Assembly: GCA_029269125.1 (NCBI GenBank)
Contig: JARHXX010000036.1
Coordinates: forward strand, 1-38,313
Length of the DNA stretch: 38,313 nt
Source: Kiritimatiellaeota bacterium B1221
Lineage (GTDB): Bacteria > Verrucomicrobiota > Kiritimatiellia > SS1-B-03-39 > UBA6053
Direction of reading: 5' to 3'
The position numbers and the translations under genes were made by a program. The notes beneath the pieces were generated by a model. That model was not told the origin of the DNA. It searched no databases and was given only the letters and a program-made list of their open reading frames with translations. Below are positions 8,602 through 17,520 of this stretch, in pieces. The first letter of the stretch is position 1; every line of letters begins with the position of its first letter.

Positions 8602-8743
8602 AGGATTTTAGAGGTCAGAGATTAGAAGTCAGAGGGCAAATGTCAGATAAGAAAAAAAACATACAAAGAGATCAGAAGCAAGATATGGTTCAGAATGGTC
8701 AAGCAAATGACCCCTGATATCTAACTCCTGACCTCTAGGATTT
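8601..8743. mobile_element. MITE-like insertion with terminal inverted repeats and 8-bp direct repeat
   Basis: An 8-bp direct repeat TAGGATTT is found at 8601-8608 and 8736-8743. The 127 bp between them (8609-8735) end in imperfect inverted repeats: TAGAGGTCAGAGATTAGA at the left and TCTAACTCCTGACCTCTA at the right (8720-8737), with TAGAGGTCAG fully matched. Removing the insert and one repeat restores a rplO stop 5 bp before the secY ATG, matching the tight spacing elsewhere in the operon. No coding sequence is present inside. The right end overlaps the rplO stop codon, which the duplication preserves. Confidence 0.62.
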
Positions 8744-9209
8744 AGGCTTCCGCTTTTTCGGCACCTAATTCAATGCATGTACCACCAGCCGCTTCAATTT
8801 TGCTACGGGCGGAACCGGAGAACTTGTCCGCGGTAACATTCAATTTTTTGGTTAATTCACCGTCGCCAAGAATTTTCACGCCGGCGAAATGACTGCCGTT
8901 GGCCAATCCTGCATCCAGAATCGCCTCCACAGTCACATCAGCCCCCTCTTCGAAACGGGTTTCGAGAAAAGTCAGATTAACCGGAGCATAGGTTTTCTTG
9001 TTCGGGTTTTTGAAACCACGTTTTGGAACGGTACGGAAGAAAGGCATCTGGCCCCCTTCGAAACCTTCCTTGTGCTTATGACCTGAACGGGCCATTTGAC
9101 CTTTGTGACCTTTACCGGAGGTTTTACCCAAACCGGAACCATGTCCGCGACCCAGGCGTTTCTTACGGTGACGGGCACCTTTAACATTTTGTAGTGAATG
9201 AAGATTCAT
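8742..9209 (-). CDS. rplO: 50S ribosomal protein L15
   Basis: L15, 155 residues. The N-terminal MNLHSLQNVKGARHRKKRLG and the Gly-rich GRGHGSGLGKTSGKGHKGQ stretch are diagnostic, followed by FEGGQMPFFRTVPKRGFKN. It starts 29 bp after the rpsE stop, so rpmD (L30), which usually lies between them, is absent. The stop codon TAA at 8742-8744 overlaps the direct repeat of the small insertion. AGGAG lies upstream of the start. Confidence 0.98.
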   Translation of the reverse strand: MNLHSLQNVKGARHRKKRLGRGHGSGLGKTSGKGHKGQMARSGHKHKEGFEGGQMPFFRTVPKRGFKNPNKKTYAPVNLTFLETRFEEGADVTVEAILDAGLANGSHFAGVKILGDGELTKKLNVTADKFSGSARSKIEAAGGTCIELGAEKAEA

Positions 9210-9238
9210 AAGTAGACTCCTGTGAGGAGAGTTTAAAT

Positions 9239-9733
9239 TTACTCGGCCCGACGCAGCGCCATGACTTGTTCACGGCTACGCAGTTGTTCGAGAGCGTCAA
9301 AAGTTGCTTTGGTTACGTTTACGTTGTTACCGCAACCCAGAGATTTGGCCAATACGTCACGCACACCGGAAAGTTCCAGTACGGCGCGGACAGCACCACC
9401 GGCAATAACACCGGTACCGGGGGAAGCCGGTTTCAACATCACTTTCCCGCCGCAGAAGTCACCAATTACCTGATGAGGAATGGTATCTTCTTTCATCTGG
9501 ACCAGTTTCATTTGCTTACGAGCACCTTCGCTCCCCTTGCGGATAGCGTCAGCCACTTCGTTTGCTTTGCCCACGGCATAGCCCACGCGACCTTTACGGT
9601 CCCCGGCGATAACCAGTGCTGAAAAACTGAATGTGCGACCACCCTTTCTGACTTTGGAGGAACGGTTGATATCCATCACCCGTTCTTCAATGTCTGAGAA
9701 TTCGTCTTTATTATTTTGATTCGGATTTGCCAT
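9239..9733 (-). CDS. rpsE: 30S ribosomal protein S5
   Basis: S5, 164 residues. It has the N-terminal double-stranded-RNA-binding-like domain with [20 protein letters not shown] and [20 protein letters not shown], and the C-terminal [19 protein letters not shown] motif. The small N-terminal extension [19 protein letters not shown] is polar and common in S5 proteins. It begins 24 bp after the rplR stop. Confidence 0.98.
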   Translation of the reverse strand: MANPNQNNKDEFSDIEERVMDINRSSKVRKGGRTFSFSALVIAGDRKGRVGYAVGKANEVADAIRKGSEGARKQMKLVQMKEDTIPHQVIGDFCGGKVMLKPASPGTGVIAGGAVRAVLELSGVRDVLAKSLGCGNNVNVTKATFDALEQLRSREQVMALRRAE

Positions 9734-9757
9734 AAGTTCGTTGCCTTTAGCGAAAGG

Positions 9758-10114
9758 TTAAAATTTGAGTCCGCCCTCACGTGCGGCAGTAGCCAATGCG
9801 GCAACCCGTCCGGCGTAGCGGAAGCCACCCCGGTCGAAGACCACGGATTCAATACCGGCAGCTTTCGCAACTTCGGCCGCTTTGGCACCGATGACTTTTG
9901 CGGTTTCCACATCGTTTGAACGGCCTTTGAATTCCGCCTGTTGTGTGGATACTGCAGCCAAGGTGACCTGCGCTTCGTCGTCGATAAACTGGACGGAGAG
10001 GTTTTTGTTGCTGCGGAAGATGCTCATGCGGGGGCATGCGGCATTTCCAGAGATTTTGTTGCGCACCCGCAAGTGGCGACGTACTCGTTTTTCTGCTTTG
10101 GTTTTCCAGCTCAT
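9758..10114 (-). CDS. rplR: 50S ribosomal protein L18
   Basis: L18, 118 residues, a 5S rRNA-binding protein. Diagnostic parts are the basic N-terminus with RVRRHLRVRNKISG, then RMSIFRSNKNLSVQFIDD and the C-terminal VVFDRGGFRYAGRVAALATAAREGGLKF. Its ATG overlaps the rplF stop as TAATG, implying coupled translation. Confidence 0.98.
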   Translation of the reverse strand: MSWKTKAEKRVRRHLRVRNKISGNAACPRMSIFRSNKNLSVQFIDDEAQVTLAAVSTQQAEFKGRSNDVETAKVIGAKAAEVAKAAGIESVVFDRGGFRYAGRVAALATAAREGGLKF

Positions 10115-10653
10115 TATGCAACCGCCTTTCCTGCCTTACGGCGAATCGTTTCGTCTTTATAACGTACACCCTTACCTTTGTAGGGTTCCGCTTTGTAGTA
10201 ACTGCGGATCTGAGCGGCAGCCTGGCCAACTTTCTGTTTGTCATAGCCGGTGATGACCACTTCAGTTCCGTTTCCTTCCAGCGTGATTTCCACGCCTTCC
10301 GGAATATCAAAATTAATTTCATGGGAATATCCCAAACTCAACACCAGCACACGGCCCTTGAGTACACCTTTGAAACCCACCCCTTCAATCAACAGACTTT
10401 TGGTGTATCCATTGGATACGCCTTCAACCATGTTGGCGGCCAGAGCGCGAAGCGTACCGTGCAATGCACGAAGACGTTTGCTGTTGTTTTTGCGTTCAAC
10501 GGTGATCTGGTTGTCTTCCACTTTCAGTTCAATGCCCATGGGCACTTCCTGTGTGAGTTCACCTTTTGCACCTTTGATTTTCAGGACCTGGTCCTGACAT
10601 TCCACGGTCACACCTGATGGAATACTTACGGGTTCTTTTCCTATACGAGACAT
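10114..10653 (-). CDS. rplF: 50S ribosomal protein L6
   Basis: L6, 179 residues, two related domains near the GTPase centre. It begins MSRIGKEPVSIPSGV, with the repeated ELKVEDNQITVER segment, and ends with PEPYKGKG-like AEPYKGKGVRYKDETIRRKAGK. It follows rpsH with 27 bp between them and overlaps rplR by one base. Confidence 0.98.
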   Translation of the reverse strand: MSRIGKEPVSIPSGVTVECQDQVLKIKGAKGELTQEVPMGIELKVEDNQITVERKNNSKRLRALHGTLRALAANMVEGVSNGYTKSLLIEGVGFKGVLKGRVLVLSLGYSHEINFDIPEGVEITLEGNGTEVVITGYDKQKVGQAAAQIRSYYKAEPYKGKGVRYKDETIRRKAGKAVA

Positions 10654-10680
10654 ATGTCTTTCCTTAAAAGAGTTGTAAAA

Positions 10681-11079
10681 TTACCAAATATGACAGAGGA
10701 CTTCGCCACCGGTATGAGACTTACGTGCCTCATAGTCAGTGATGATACCCGTCGATGTGGTTAACAGGGCGATACCCAGGCCGTTTAATACGCGGGGCAG
10801 ATTTTCCGCATTCACGTATTGGCGTAAGCCGGGTTTACTGATCCGTTTCAATCCGGTGATCACGGGCTCATTGTCCGGACCGTATTTCAGAGTCAGTTTA
10901 ATCATTTGCTTGGGGGCTTCCCCTTCCAGTTTCACGTCGCGAATATAGCCTTCACGTTTCAAGATGTCGGCCATAGCCACTTTCATCTTGGATGCGGGGA
11001 TATTCACAGAGCTATGGCCAGCGGCCACGGCATTCCGGATACGGGTTAAAAAATCAGCAATGGGGTCAGAAGTATTCAT
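10681..11079 (-). CDS. rpsH: 30S ribosomal protein S8
   Basis: S8, 132 residues, a central-domain 16S rRNA binder and in many bacteria the translational repressor of the spc operon. The N-terminal [20 protein letters not shown] and C-terminal [30 protein letters not shown] signature (read as [13 protein letters not shown] and GGEVLCHIW) are clear. The 43-bp gap to the upstream rplE leaves no room for rpsN (S14), which normally lies here. Confidence 0.98.
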   Translation of the reverse strand: MNTSDPIADFLTRIRNAVAAGHSSVNIPASKMKVAMADILKREGYIRDVKLEGEAPKQMIKLTLKYGPDNEPVITGLKRISKPGLRQYVNAENLPRVLNGLGIALLTTSTGIITDYEARKSHTGGEVLCHIW

Positions 11080-11122
11080 GCATTCAACCTTTTGGTGGTC
11101 CCGTTATTTACGGGGAAAATTG

Positions 11123-11659
11123 TCATTTCGCGAAGGGCATCCCGAAAAGTTTGAGTAATTCGAAGCCCTCTTCCTTGTTACGGGCAGTCGTGACGAAACA
11201 GATATCCATTCCCTGTACCCGCTTAATAGAATCGGGGTTAATTTCGGGGAAAATACCCTGTTCGCTCAATCCCAGAGTATAATTACCCTGTTGATCGAAA
11301 GCGTTGGCGGACACGCCCCGGAAATCCCGGATTCGCGGCAGCGCCACATAAATCAAACGGTGCATGAATTCATACATCCGCACATCACGAAGCGTGACTT
11401 TACAGCCAATGGCCATTTCTTCACGCAAACGGAAAGCAGCGATACTCTTTTTCGCCAGCGTAATGACCGGTTGTTGACCAGTGATTTTAGCCATGTCGCC
11501 CGCAACGGATTTGAGCTCGTCCCGGTCACCCGGCACTCCCACACCCATGTTTACAACGATTTTCTGCATTTTGGGCAGTTCCATGACATTGCTGTATTTA
11601 CCGGACTTCATCAGTTCCGGAGCAATCGTATCTTTATAAAGAGTTTTGAATGCGACCAT
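11123..11659 (-). CDS. rplE: 50S ribosomal protein L5
   Basis: L5, 178 residues, binding 5S rRNA in the central protuberance. The signature MQKIVVNMGVGVPGDRDELK is followed by TGQQPVITLAKKSIAAFRLR and the C-terminal GMDICFVTTARNKEEGFELL. Its start overlaps the rplX stop by one base. No S14 gene follows. Confidence 0.98.
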   Translation of the reverse strand: MVAFKTLYKDTIAPELMKSGKYSNVMELPKMQKIVVNMGVGVPGDRDELKSVAGDMAKITGQQPVITLAKKSIAAFRLREEMAIGCKVTLRDVRMYEFMHRLIYVALPRIRDFRGVSANAFDQQGNYTLGLSEQGIFPEINPDSIKRVQGMDICFVTTARNKEEGFELLKLFGMPFAK

Positions 11660-11916
11660 TACTTGGCCTCCTTCTTGTTCGCGGCTTCCACCACTTTCAG
11701 GTTGGACACGTGAATCGAGGACTCAAGTTCCGTAACGCCACCCTCGGGATTTTCCTCGGAGGGACGAACGGCTTTCTTGATGAGGTTAATCCCTTCCACC
11801 AAAGCACGCTGTTGTTTTAAATTCAGTTGGAGAACTTTACCTTCTTTACCGCGGTCTTTGCCCGCAAGTACCAGGACTTTGTCTCCGGTGTGGATATGAC
11901 ATTTAGGCTGAGTCAT
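11659..11916 (-). CDS. rplX: 50S ribosomal protein L24
   Basis: L24, 85 residues, an assembly initiator protein. The KOW motif is seen as IHTGDKVLVLAGKDRGKEGK near the N-terminus, followed by VEGINLIKKAVRPSEENPEG. It overlaps both neighbours (rplN upstream, rplE downstream) by one base, indicating coupled translation. A short Lys/Ala/Glu tail closes the protein. Confidence 0.98.
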   Translation of the reverse strand: MTQPKCHIHTGDKVLVLAGKDRGKEGKVLQLNLKQQRALVEGINLIKKAVRPSEENPEGGVTELESSIHVSNLKVVEAANKKEAK

Positions 11917-12281
11917 TAGAGCACCTCCGGTGCGAGGGAAACCACTTTCATCTGGTTGCGGTCACGCAATTCACGTGCGACCGGTCCAAAAATACGGGTT
12001 CCGCGAGGATTATCGTTTGCGTCCAGAATGACGACCGCGTTGGAATCGAAGCGCATGACAGTACCGTCTGCACGACGAATCGGATGTTTTGTCCGCACAA
12101 TTAATGCACGAACCACTTCACTTTTTTTCACGCTGGAGGTGGGAATCGCTTCCTTGACCGTTACCCGGATGATGTCACCAACGTGGGCATAACGCTTACG
12201 TTGTCCCAACACCCGGATACATTTGACCAGACGTGCGCCGGTATTATCGGCTACTGTTAAATTACTTTCCTGACAGATCAT
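11916..12281 (-). CDS. rplN: 50S ribosomal protein L14
   Basis: L14, 121 residues, at the subunit interface. [20 protein letters not shown] is the family N-terminus, followed by [20 protein letters not shown] and the C-terminal [13 protein letters not shown] segment. It starts 15 bp after the rpsQ stop and overlaps rplX by one base. The order rpsQ-rplN-rplX-rplE is standard. Confidence 0.98.
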   Translation of the reverse strand: MICQESNLTVADNTGARLVKCIRVLGQRKRYAHVGDIIRVTVKEAIPTSSVKKSEVVRALIVRTKHPIRRADGTVMRFDSNAVVILDANDNPRGTRIFGPVARELRDRNQMKVVSLAPEVL

Positions 12282-12296
12282 GGATATTTTACTCCG

Positions 12297-12614
12297 TTAG
12301 GCCGAAGGTTCAGCTTGGGTCTCAGGTTGAGTTGCAACCGTGTTATCGGCAGATTTGCGAACCACTTCCACCAAACGCCAGCTTTTGAGCTTGCTGATGG
12401 GACGGGTTTCCTGGATGCGGACAAAGTCCCCTTCCTGGGCTTCACATTTCTCGTCGTGAACATAGTATTTTTTAGAAAGTTTGATAACTTTACCATAGAG
12501 TTTGTGGGCCTTGCGGCGTTCCACAGAAACCACGATGGTTTTGTCCATCTTACTGCTGAGCACCGTGCCGGTGCGTGTTTTGCGTACGTGATGTACGGAG
12601 GTATCTTCAGACAT
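12297..12614 (-). CDS. rpsQ: 30S ribosomal protein S17
   Basis: S17, 105 residues, an OB-fold 16S rRNA-binding protein. The core [20 protein letters not shown] and [20 protein letters not shown] followed by [17 protein letters not shown] matches the family. A C-terminal extension of about 15 polar residues ([14 protein letters not shown]) makes it longer than the usual 80-90 residues. Its ATG overlaps the rpmC stop by one base. Confidence 0.97.
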   Translation of the reverse strand: MSEDTSVHHVRKTRTGTVLSSKMDKTIVVSVERRKAHKLYGKVIKLSKKYYVHDEKCEAQEGDFVRIQETRPISKLKSWRLVEVVRKSADNTVATQPETQAEPSA

Positions 12615-12835
12615 TATGCGTCTCCCTTCAGAGCGGTTTGGTCAGTGCTTTTGCGTTCACTCAAAACAGTCTGGATACGGGCAATGTCCCGGCGAACCTC
12701 GCGGATGCGGGCTTTGTTTTCCAGTTGTCCAAGTGTCTGCTGCATTTTTAATTTAAAATAGGATTCGCCAGCTTCATTTAAAGCAGAAGCCAGTTCGTCA
12801 GCGGTCATTTCCCGGTATTCGAGTACTTTTGTCAT
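12614..12835 (-). CDS. rpmC: 50S ribosomal protein L29
   Basis: L29, 73 residues, helical, near the polypeptide exit tunnel. The pattern [20 protein letters not shown] followed by [20 protein letters not shown] and [14 protein letters not shown] is diagnostic. It sits 14 bp after the rplP stop and overlaps rpsQ by one base. Confidence 0.97.
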   Translation of the reverse strand: MTKVLEYREMTADELASALNEAGESYFKLKMQQTLGQLENKARIREVRRDIARIQTVLSERKSTDQTALKGDA

Positions 12836-12849
12836 CGTGTGTCCTAAAA

Positions 12850-13269
12850 TTAAATGTGGGGATTACGGGTAACAAATCGACTGCGGACCGGCAGTTTTGC
12901 GGCGGCCAAGCGGAAAGCTTCACGCGCCTGGGATTCGGTAACCCCTGCCAATTCGAACATCATGCGGCCAGGTTTGATCTTGGCCACCCAACGGTCAACA
13001 TTTCCTTTTCCTTTACCCATCCGAACTTCCAAAGGTTTTTTGGTGTAGGGATAATCCGGGAAAATTCGGATCCAAAGTTTACCGCGACGTTTCAGTTCAC
13101 GGTTTACCGCAATACGGCAGGCTTCAATCTGCACGTTGCTGATGATGTGCCGCTCAAGCGATTGCAGACCGTAGTCTCCGAAAGATAAAGTGTTACCACT
13201 TGTGGCAAGACCTTTACTCTTTCCCCGCTGTTGTTTGCGATACTTTACGCGTTTAGGCATAAGTGGCAT
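12850..13269 (-). CDS. rplP: 50S ribosomal protein L16
   Basis: L16, 139 residues from the chosen start. The core [18 protein letters not shown], then [20 protein letters not shown] and the C-terminal [19 protein letters not shown] are diagnostic. GAGGA lies 8 nt before the ATG at 13267-13269 (MPLMPKRV), which decides that start; the second ATG (13258-13260) would give the 136-residue form seen in E. coli. The start lies inside the end of rpsC, a 17-bp overlap. Confidence 0.97.
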   Translation of the reverse strand: MPLMPKRVKYRKQQRGKSKGLATSGNTLSFGDYGLQSLERHIISNVQIEACRIAVNRELKRRGKLWIRIFPDYPYTKKPLEVRMGKGKGNVDRWVAKIKPGRMMFELAGVTESQAREAFRLAAAKLPVRSRFVTRNPHI

Positions 13270-13909
13270 TTTGAATATCCTCCGCTTTTTGTTCTTTGGT
13301 GCAGACCCAAACTTTAATTCCAATCCGTCCGGCTGTGGTGTGCGCTTCCGTGCGACCGTAGTCTACTTTGGCACGCAGAGTGTGCAACGGCACGGAACCT
13401 TGCATGTATTTTTCGCGACGGGACAACTCAGCGCCACCCAAACGACCGCTACATTCAATACGGATACCTTCAGCACCCAGTTCCATGGCCATCTGCATTG
13501 CACGCTTCATGGCACGACGAAAAGAAATCCGACGCTCGAGCTGCTGGGCAATGTTCTCTGCCACCAACTGCGCATTGGTATCGGGGTCTTTTACTTCTTT
13601 AATTTCAATGAAAATGTCTTTGTCTGTTAATGCGTTCAGCTCTTCACGCAAACGCTCAATGTCGGATCCCCGACGACCAATCACCACACCCGGACGGGCT
13701 GTGTAAATGGTGACACGTGCACGATTGGCATAACGCTCAATGCTCACTTCCGGAACGGCAGCGTCTTTCAGTCGGGATTTGATGATCTCACGGATCTTCA
13801 TGTCCTCGCCAACCAGCTTGCCAAATTCTTTTTTGGAAGCGAACCAGCGGGAGCGCCAGTCCTTGTTGACTGGAATTCGAAATGATATTGGATTTACTTT
13901 TTGTCCCAA
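13253..13909 (-). CDS. rpsC: 30S ribosomal protein S3
   Basis: S3, 218 residues, part of the mRNA entry tunnel. [20 protein letters not shown] is the N-terminal signature. The KH domain has [20 protein letters not shown], and the C-terminal domain has [20 protein letters not shown] followed by GRIGIKVWV. It starts 33 bp after rplV and overlaps rplP. The start codon follows an AGGAGAACGG stretch. Confidence 0.98.
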   Translation of the reverse strand: MGQKVNPISFRIPVNKDWRSRWFASKKEFGKLVGEDMKIREIIKSRLKDAAVPEVSIERYANRARVTIYTARPGVVIGRRGSDIERLREELNALTDKDIFIEIKEVKDPDTNAQLVAENIAQQLERRISFRRAMKRAMQMAMELGAEGIRIECSGRLGGAELSRREKYMQGSVPLHTLRAKVDYGRTEAHTTAGRIGIKVWVCTKEQKAEDIQNATYA

Positions 13910-13942
13910 AACCGTTCTCCTGTTATATGGGTGATAAATGGG

Positions 13943-14281
13943 TTATGCTTTTTCGTCACTGAGGACGACGCGAATGTGACTGGTACGTTTAGCGATAGGC
14001 TTGAACATTCCGCGGGCTCCATAGAAGCCACGACGCATGGTCGGCCCTTGCTCCGCAACTGCGCGCTTCACATACAGGGATTCCACATCGGCCCCTTCAT
14101 TGTGTTCAGCGTTCGCCACTGCGGATTTTAATGCTTTCTCAAACAGCGAAGCCGCTTTACGGTCGCTGAAGTGGGTAAGGTTCAACGCAGCGGCGATAGG
14201 CATGCCCTGAATGGCACGTGCAATATCACCCGCTTTACGGGATGAAATCCTTTGAAATTTTATGACAGATGTTGTTTCCAT
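13943..14281 (-). CDS. rplV: 50S ribosomal protein L22
   Basis: L22, 112 residues, lining the exit tunnel. The core has RISSRKAGDIARAIQGMPIA and the C-terminal segment RGFYGARGMFKPIAKRTSHI, followed by RVVLSDEKA. A longer upstream in-frame ATG (14353) exists, but GGAG lies 8 nt before the ATG at 14279-14281 and the resulting METTSVIKFQRISSR has family length. It is the first gene of this ribosomal run: rpsS, rplB, rplW, rplD, rplC and rpsJ are not upstream of it. Confidence 0.96.
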   Translation of the reverse strand: METTSVIKFQRISSRKAGDIARAIQGMPIAAALNLTHFSDRKAASLFEKALKSAVANAEHNEGADVESLYVKRAVAEQGPTMRRGFYGARGMFKPIAKRTSHIRVVLSDEKA

Positions 14282-14686
14282 AATAGAGTCTCCGGGACAA
14301 TTCAAACGAACAGGAAGTGTCCTGTCCGCACGGCAGAAAGTGTTCCGCATCATCCGCTGTTACGATCACCCGGTCCCGTTTCCGGCGCAAGGCAATCTGC
14401 GATCAATGATGCAGCGTTTATTCACATCGTTTCCGACGTGAGGGGCGGGTTATAGGATATTTTTCCCTAAAAGCGAGAGAGAAAAACAAAAAAATGCATT
14501 CTTTCTGCTTTTTCCTCTGAAAGGGTTTGTCCTGCCCCCCCGCAAAACCTGTCCGCCCCCCCTCATGCCAGAGCAGAAGGGGCCTGGCCCAGTCTGTACG
14601 CAGCACCCTCTTCTCTCTTTTCCTCAGTGAGAGATTATGTCCGCTTCCCGCTTGCAATACCGCTATTTTCGTTAGAAAGACCCTAT
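14282..14686. other. Divergent intergenic region between rplV and a beta-helix gene
   Basis: About 400 bp separating minus-strand rplV from the plus-strand secreted protein. It should hold the promoter for the whole ribosomal segment; TATAAC (minus strand, 14449-14454) is a possible -10 element, but no good -35 is properly spaced. Several C-rich runs occur around 14530-14570. No rpsS or other S10-operon remnant was found. Confidence 0.45.
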
Positions 14687-16972
14687 ATGAAACGATTGAT
14701 CCCTACCCTCCTGTTTATTATTTCCGCCAGCTTTACCCACGCGGCCACCTACTATATTGACTTTGCCCGGGGGGAGAATACCGCTGACGGTCTTTCTCCC
14801 GCCAGCGCCTGGAAACATGCACCCGGTGATAAAAATGCCACTGGAAATCCAGCCAACATCCTGCTCCAGCCGGGTGATAAAATCCACTTTAAAGGCGGTG
14901 TGGCCTACACCGGTGAATTGAAATTCACCCATTTGCAGGGGAGCGCTTCCCGGCCCATCGTGTTCGATGGCAATCAGGAAGGAACCTTTGGTAAGGGCCG
15001 GGCCATCCTCGACGGTTCAAAAATGATTGAAAATTGGAACAAAGTTCAATCCGCAGAACAAGTCGGCGGCAATCCGCTATGGCAGAAAATCATGTACAGC
15101 GATGTGGATATGGACCTCCGTAAAAACTTTTCCCAGGACCGCTTTATCCTCCACCGCGACGGGAAACAGGACCGGCAGGCACCCTGGCAACGTCTGTTTT
15201 TGATCGATGGCGAAAAACGGGTGCTCCCCATCGCCCAGCGCCCCAAACCTTCCGATGACTTTTATCCGGATCTGCCTAAAGACTTCTATCTTACCCCCAC
15301 CAAACTCGAAAGCAGCTATCCGCATAAAATCTACTACCCCGACGGATCCAAAGGAAACCGCAGCCTGCCTTTGATTGCAATTACTTACGGAGGCAATGCC
15401 CCCGTGATTGAACCTTTTCACCGTGGAGAAGTCGCCCTGGATCTGGATCAAACCTATGAGATCACAGAGATCGGTTTTACTCTTTACCGTCCCAAGTCAA
15501 GTGAAGCGCCGGAACAGGTGGCTTTCTACGCCGGCGGAAAAGAGATGTTTGTGGCCGACGTTGATCCGAAACAGGCTGACATGCAACGCTTCCAGCTCCC
15601 CTCACCGGTCAGCAGCGACACCATCACCTTTCAATTGCGAAACGAAAGCACGAATAAAAAATGGACCAAATTCCAGCAGATTGCAGCCTTCACCGCGGAG
15701 GGAGACAACATACTCCAGCATGAAGTGACCACGGTTATTGAGGATCCGGAACGGCTTATCCAGAAAGATCCAACCTGGTACGACAACATGTTCGTGGGGG
15801 TTCACGGCGGCAACAATCATGTCTATTTTGCTCAGGCCCGCAAATATGATCCCGCGTCCCACCGCCTGTACATGCCGCATTTCAAATCGACCATTTACAA
15901 GCAAACCCGCTACGCGCTGTTTAATTCTCCGCGCTTCATCGAACTTCCCGGAGAATGGGCGCTGGAACCTATGGAAGGCGGAAAGACCCGCGTCTACCTG
16001 CTACCGGATACTGTAAAAGACGGTCAGCCGGTCAACATCGGCTTTCCGACTTTAAAGACCGCCCTCACCTTCGAAGGCGATTCCCGGCATATTGAAGTGC
16101 GCGGCTTCCTCATGCAGCGCTACGCCGGCGGCAAAGGCGGCGTCGCTGTCAACGGCAGAACCGGCGGCACCCCCTCCGACATCCGCATCGCCGACTGCGA
16201 AGTGCGTTTTATGAGCGGTCAGTCCGGCATCAGCCTCAACTACAGCGAAAACATCACCGTCGAAAACTGCTACGTCCACCACTGCCCCGGATGGACGGTC
16301 GGGATCTACGTGAATCGCATCACCGGATACAACTTGCTGGGTACCCGCATCGATAACAACTCCGGCTCCGGTATCCGTCACTACGAAGCCAAACAGGGCA
16401 CCCTCAAAAACAACATCGTGATCAACCATTATGGGATGCATTCCTCGGCCCTCAACTTCTATGAAGGCTGCCGGGATATCCTGTTTGAAAACAATTACAT
16501 TCAAAACGTCATCGCCATCAACCGCTCGGTGGAAAATCTCACCTTCCGCAACAATGTGGTGGATAGCCAACTGAACAATGCGGTGAGTGTGGCCCTGTGG
16601 CAGTCCGGCAAAGTGGGCGGCACCCATATGAAAAACCTCACCTTTGAAAACAACACCTTCATCAATGCCAGTCCGGACGCCAATTGGTTTACCGGCATTT
16701 TTGTTCAGTCCGGAGCCAGCGCCCCCGAAAATCTGATCGCCCGCAACAACGTGCTTTCCCGCCTGCGCCCCCCCTTCCCCGGCACCGTGGAAAACAATAT
16801 TTTCATGCATCAAACCGACCCCAAAGTCGCCGGCACAGACAGCATGGTGGTCCGCGATCCCGCCGAACTGTTCCGCGACCCCGAAAACGGAGACTACCGC
16901 CGCAAACCGGGCGGCCCCATGATGAATGCCGGTGCGAATGTTCCTCCCCCCCCGAAAACCTGGCAGCCTTGA
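14687..16972 (+). CDS. Secreted right-handed beta-helix protein
   Basis: 761 residues from the chosen start. The ATG at 14687 gives a clean signal peptide (MKRLIPTLLFIISASFTHA, cleavage near residue 19); the frame opens 20 codons earlier but without signal character. The N-terminal YYIDFARGENTADGLSPASA and PGDKIHFKGGVAYTGEL are typical openings of extracellular beta-helix proteins, some of which are polysaccharide lyases. Residues about 244-334 look like an inserted beta-sandwich. Residues about 468-705 carry beta-helix coils (NITVENCYVHHC, DILFENNYIQN, NLTFRNNVV). No catalytic residues can be assigned; a glycan-active enzyme is likely. Confidence 0.8.
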   Translation: MKRLIPTLLFIISASFTHAATYYIDFARGENTADGLSPASAWKHAPGDKNATGNPANILLQPGDKIHFKGGVAYTGELKFTHLQGSASRPIVFDGNQEGTFGKGRAILDGSKMIENWNKVQSAEQVGGNPLWQKIMYSDVDMDLRKNFSQDRFILHRDGKQDRQAPWQRLFLIDGEKRVLPIAQRPKPSDDFYPDLPKDFYLTPTKLESSYPHKIYYPDGSKGNRSLPLIAITYGGNAPVIEPFHRGEVALDLDQTYEITEIGFTLYRPKSSEAPEQVAFYAGGKEMFVADVDPKQADMQRFQLPSPVSSDTITFQLRNESTNKKWTKFQQIAAFTAEGDNILQHEVTTVIEDPERLIQKDPTWYDNMFVGVHGGNNHVYFAQARKYDPASHRLYMPHFKSTIYKQTRYALFNSPRFIELPGEWALEPMEGGKTRVYLLPDTVKDGQPVNIGFPTLKTALTFEGDSRHIEVRGFLMQRYAGGKGGVAVNGRTGGTPSDIRIADCEVRFMSGQSGISLNYSENITVENCYVHHCPGWTVGIYVNRITGYNLLGTRIDNNSGSGIRHYEAKQGTLKNNIVINHYGMHSSALNFYEGCRDILFENNYIQNVIAINRSVENLTFRNNVVDSQLNNAVSVALWQSGKVGGTHMKNLTFENNTFINASPDANWFTGIFVQSGASAPENLIARNNVLSRLRPPFPGTVENNIFMHQTDPKVAGTDSMVVRDPAELFRDPENGDYRRKPGGPMMNAGANVPPPPKTWQP

Positions 16973-17520
16973 TGAACCACAAGATGCTCTGACGTTATAT
17001 TTCCGGGTGTTTTCCCTCTCATAAAGCCCCATAGGCGGCGGCACTCTCACGGGCTGCGGCTTGTCTGATCGATTACGATTATGATTATGATTATGATTTA
17101 TGCGAAAAATGGATTAGGGAATAGTGGTAAAGAAACGCCGGGTTATATATATTTCAGTTCTTCTAATAGCTTTAGGAGCTTTTTTATACCCCTAAACCTG
17201 ATCCTCTTCAACCCAGCAAAATCCAGCGACCTCCAGCCACATTGAGTTCTTCTGGACCCGCCGGGAGGACGATTTTGAGCCGAGTAGACCTGCGAATCCG
17301 CTCACATATATAACAACGAGGGAGGCAGATACAATATTACCGCCCCCTCGACCTGCCCCGGAGGGGCAAAGGCACCTAGACCAAGATAAGGGAGGGACGA
17401 CCGCAGCCTTGGGTTCACATTCCCCCCCTCCAACAGCGCCCCGGAGCGGGTGCAGGAAAATTCAATTCGATTCATTTCGGTGACCTTTCCCCATCCCCCC
17501 ACAGCAAACCACCCCCCAAA
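16973..17520. other. Convergent intergenic region without a recognised gene
   Basis: About 550 bp between two convergent genes. It contains a hexanucleotide repeat at 17071-17100 and a GC-rich hairpin (TGCCCC, GGA loop, GGGGCA at 17354-17368). An open frame of about 66 codons on the minus strand (17302-17502) has no recognisable family and is Pro/Gly-rich; it is not supported as a gene. Confidence 0.5.
17071..17100. repeat. Short tandem repeat of GATTAT-type hexamers
   Basis: Five consecutive hexamers read GATTAC, GATTAT three times, then GATTTA. It is the only simple hexanucleotide repeat seen in the window and lies in non-coding convergent space. Slippage could change copy number between strains. 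Confidence 0.8.

Noticed and set aside
9210..9238. Possible hidden rpmD (L30) between rpsE and rplO
   Set aside because: Only 29 bp are available and no overlapping frame shows L30 sequence.
16052..17050. Long open frame (about 330 codons) on the minus strand under the beta-helix gene
   Set aside because: It is antisense to repeated Asn/Gly-rich coils of a well-supported gene; the translation is a low-complexity Gly/Ala/Val/Asp/His mixture without a start signal or family match.
17071..17100. Hexamer repeat as a CRISPR array or origin iterons
   Set aside because: Units are six bases without spacers and number only five; no cas genes, DnaA boxes or dnaA neighbour.
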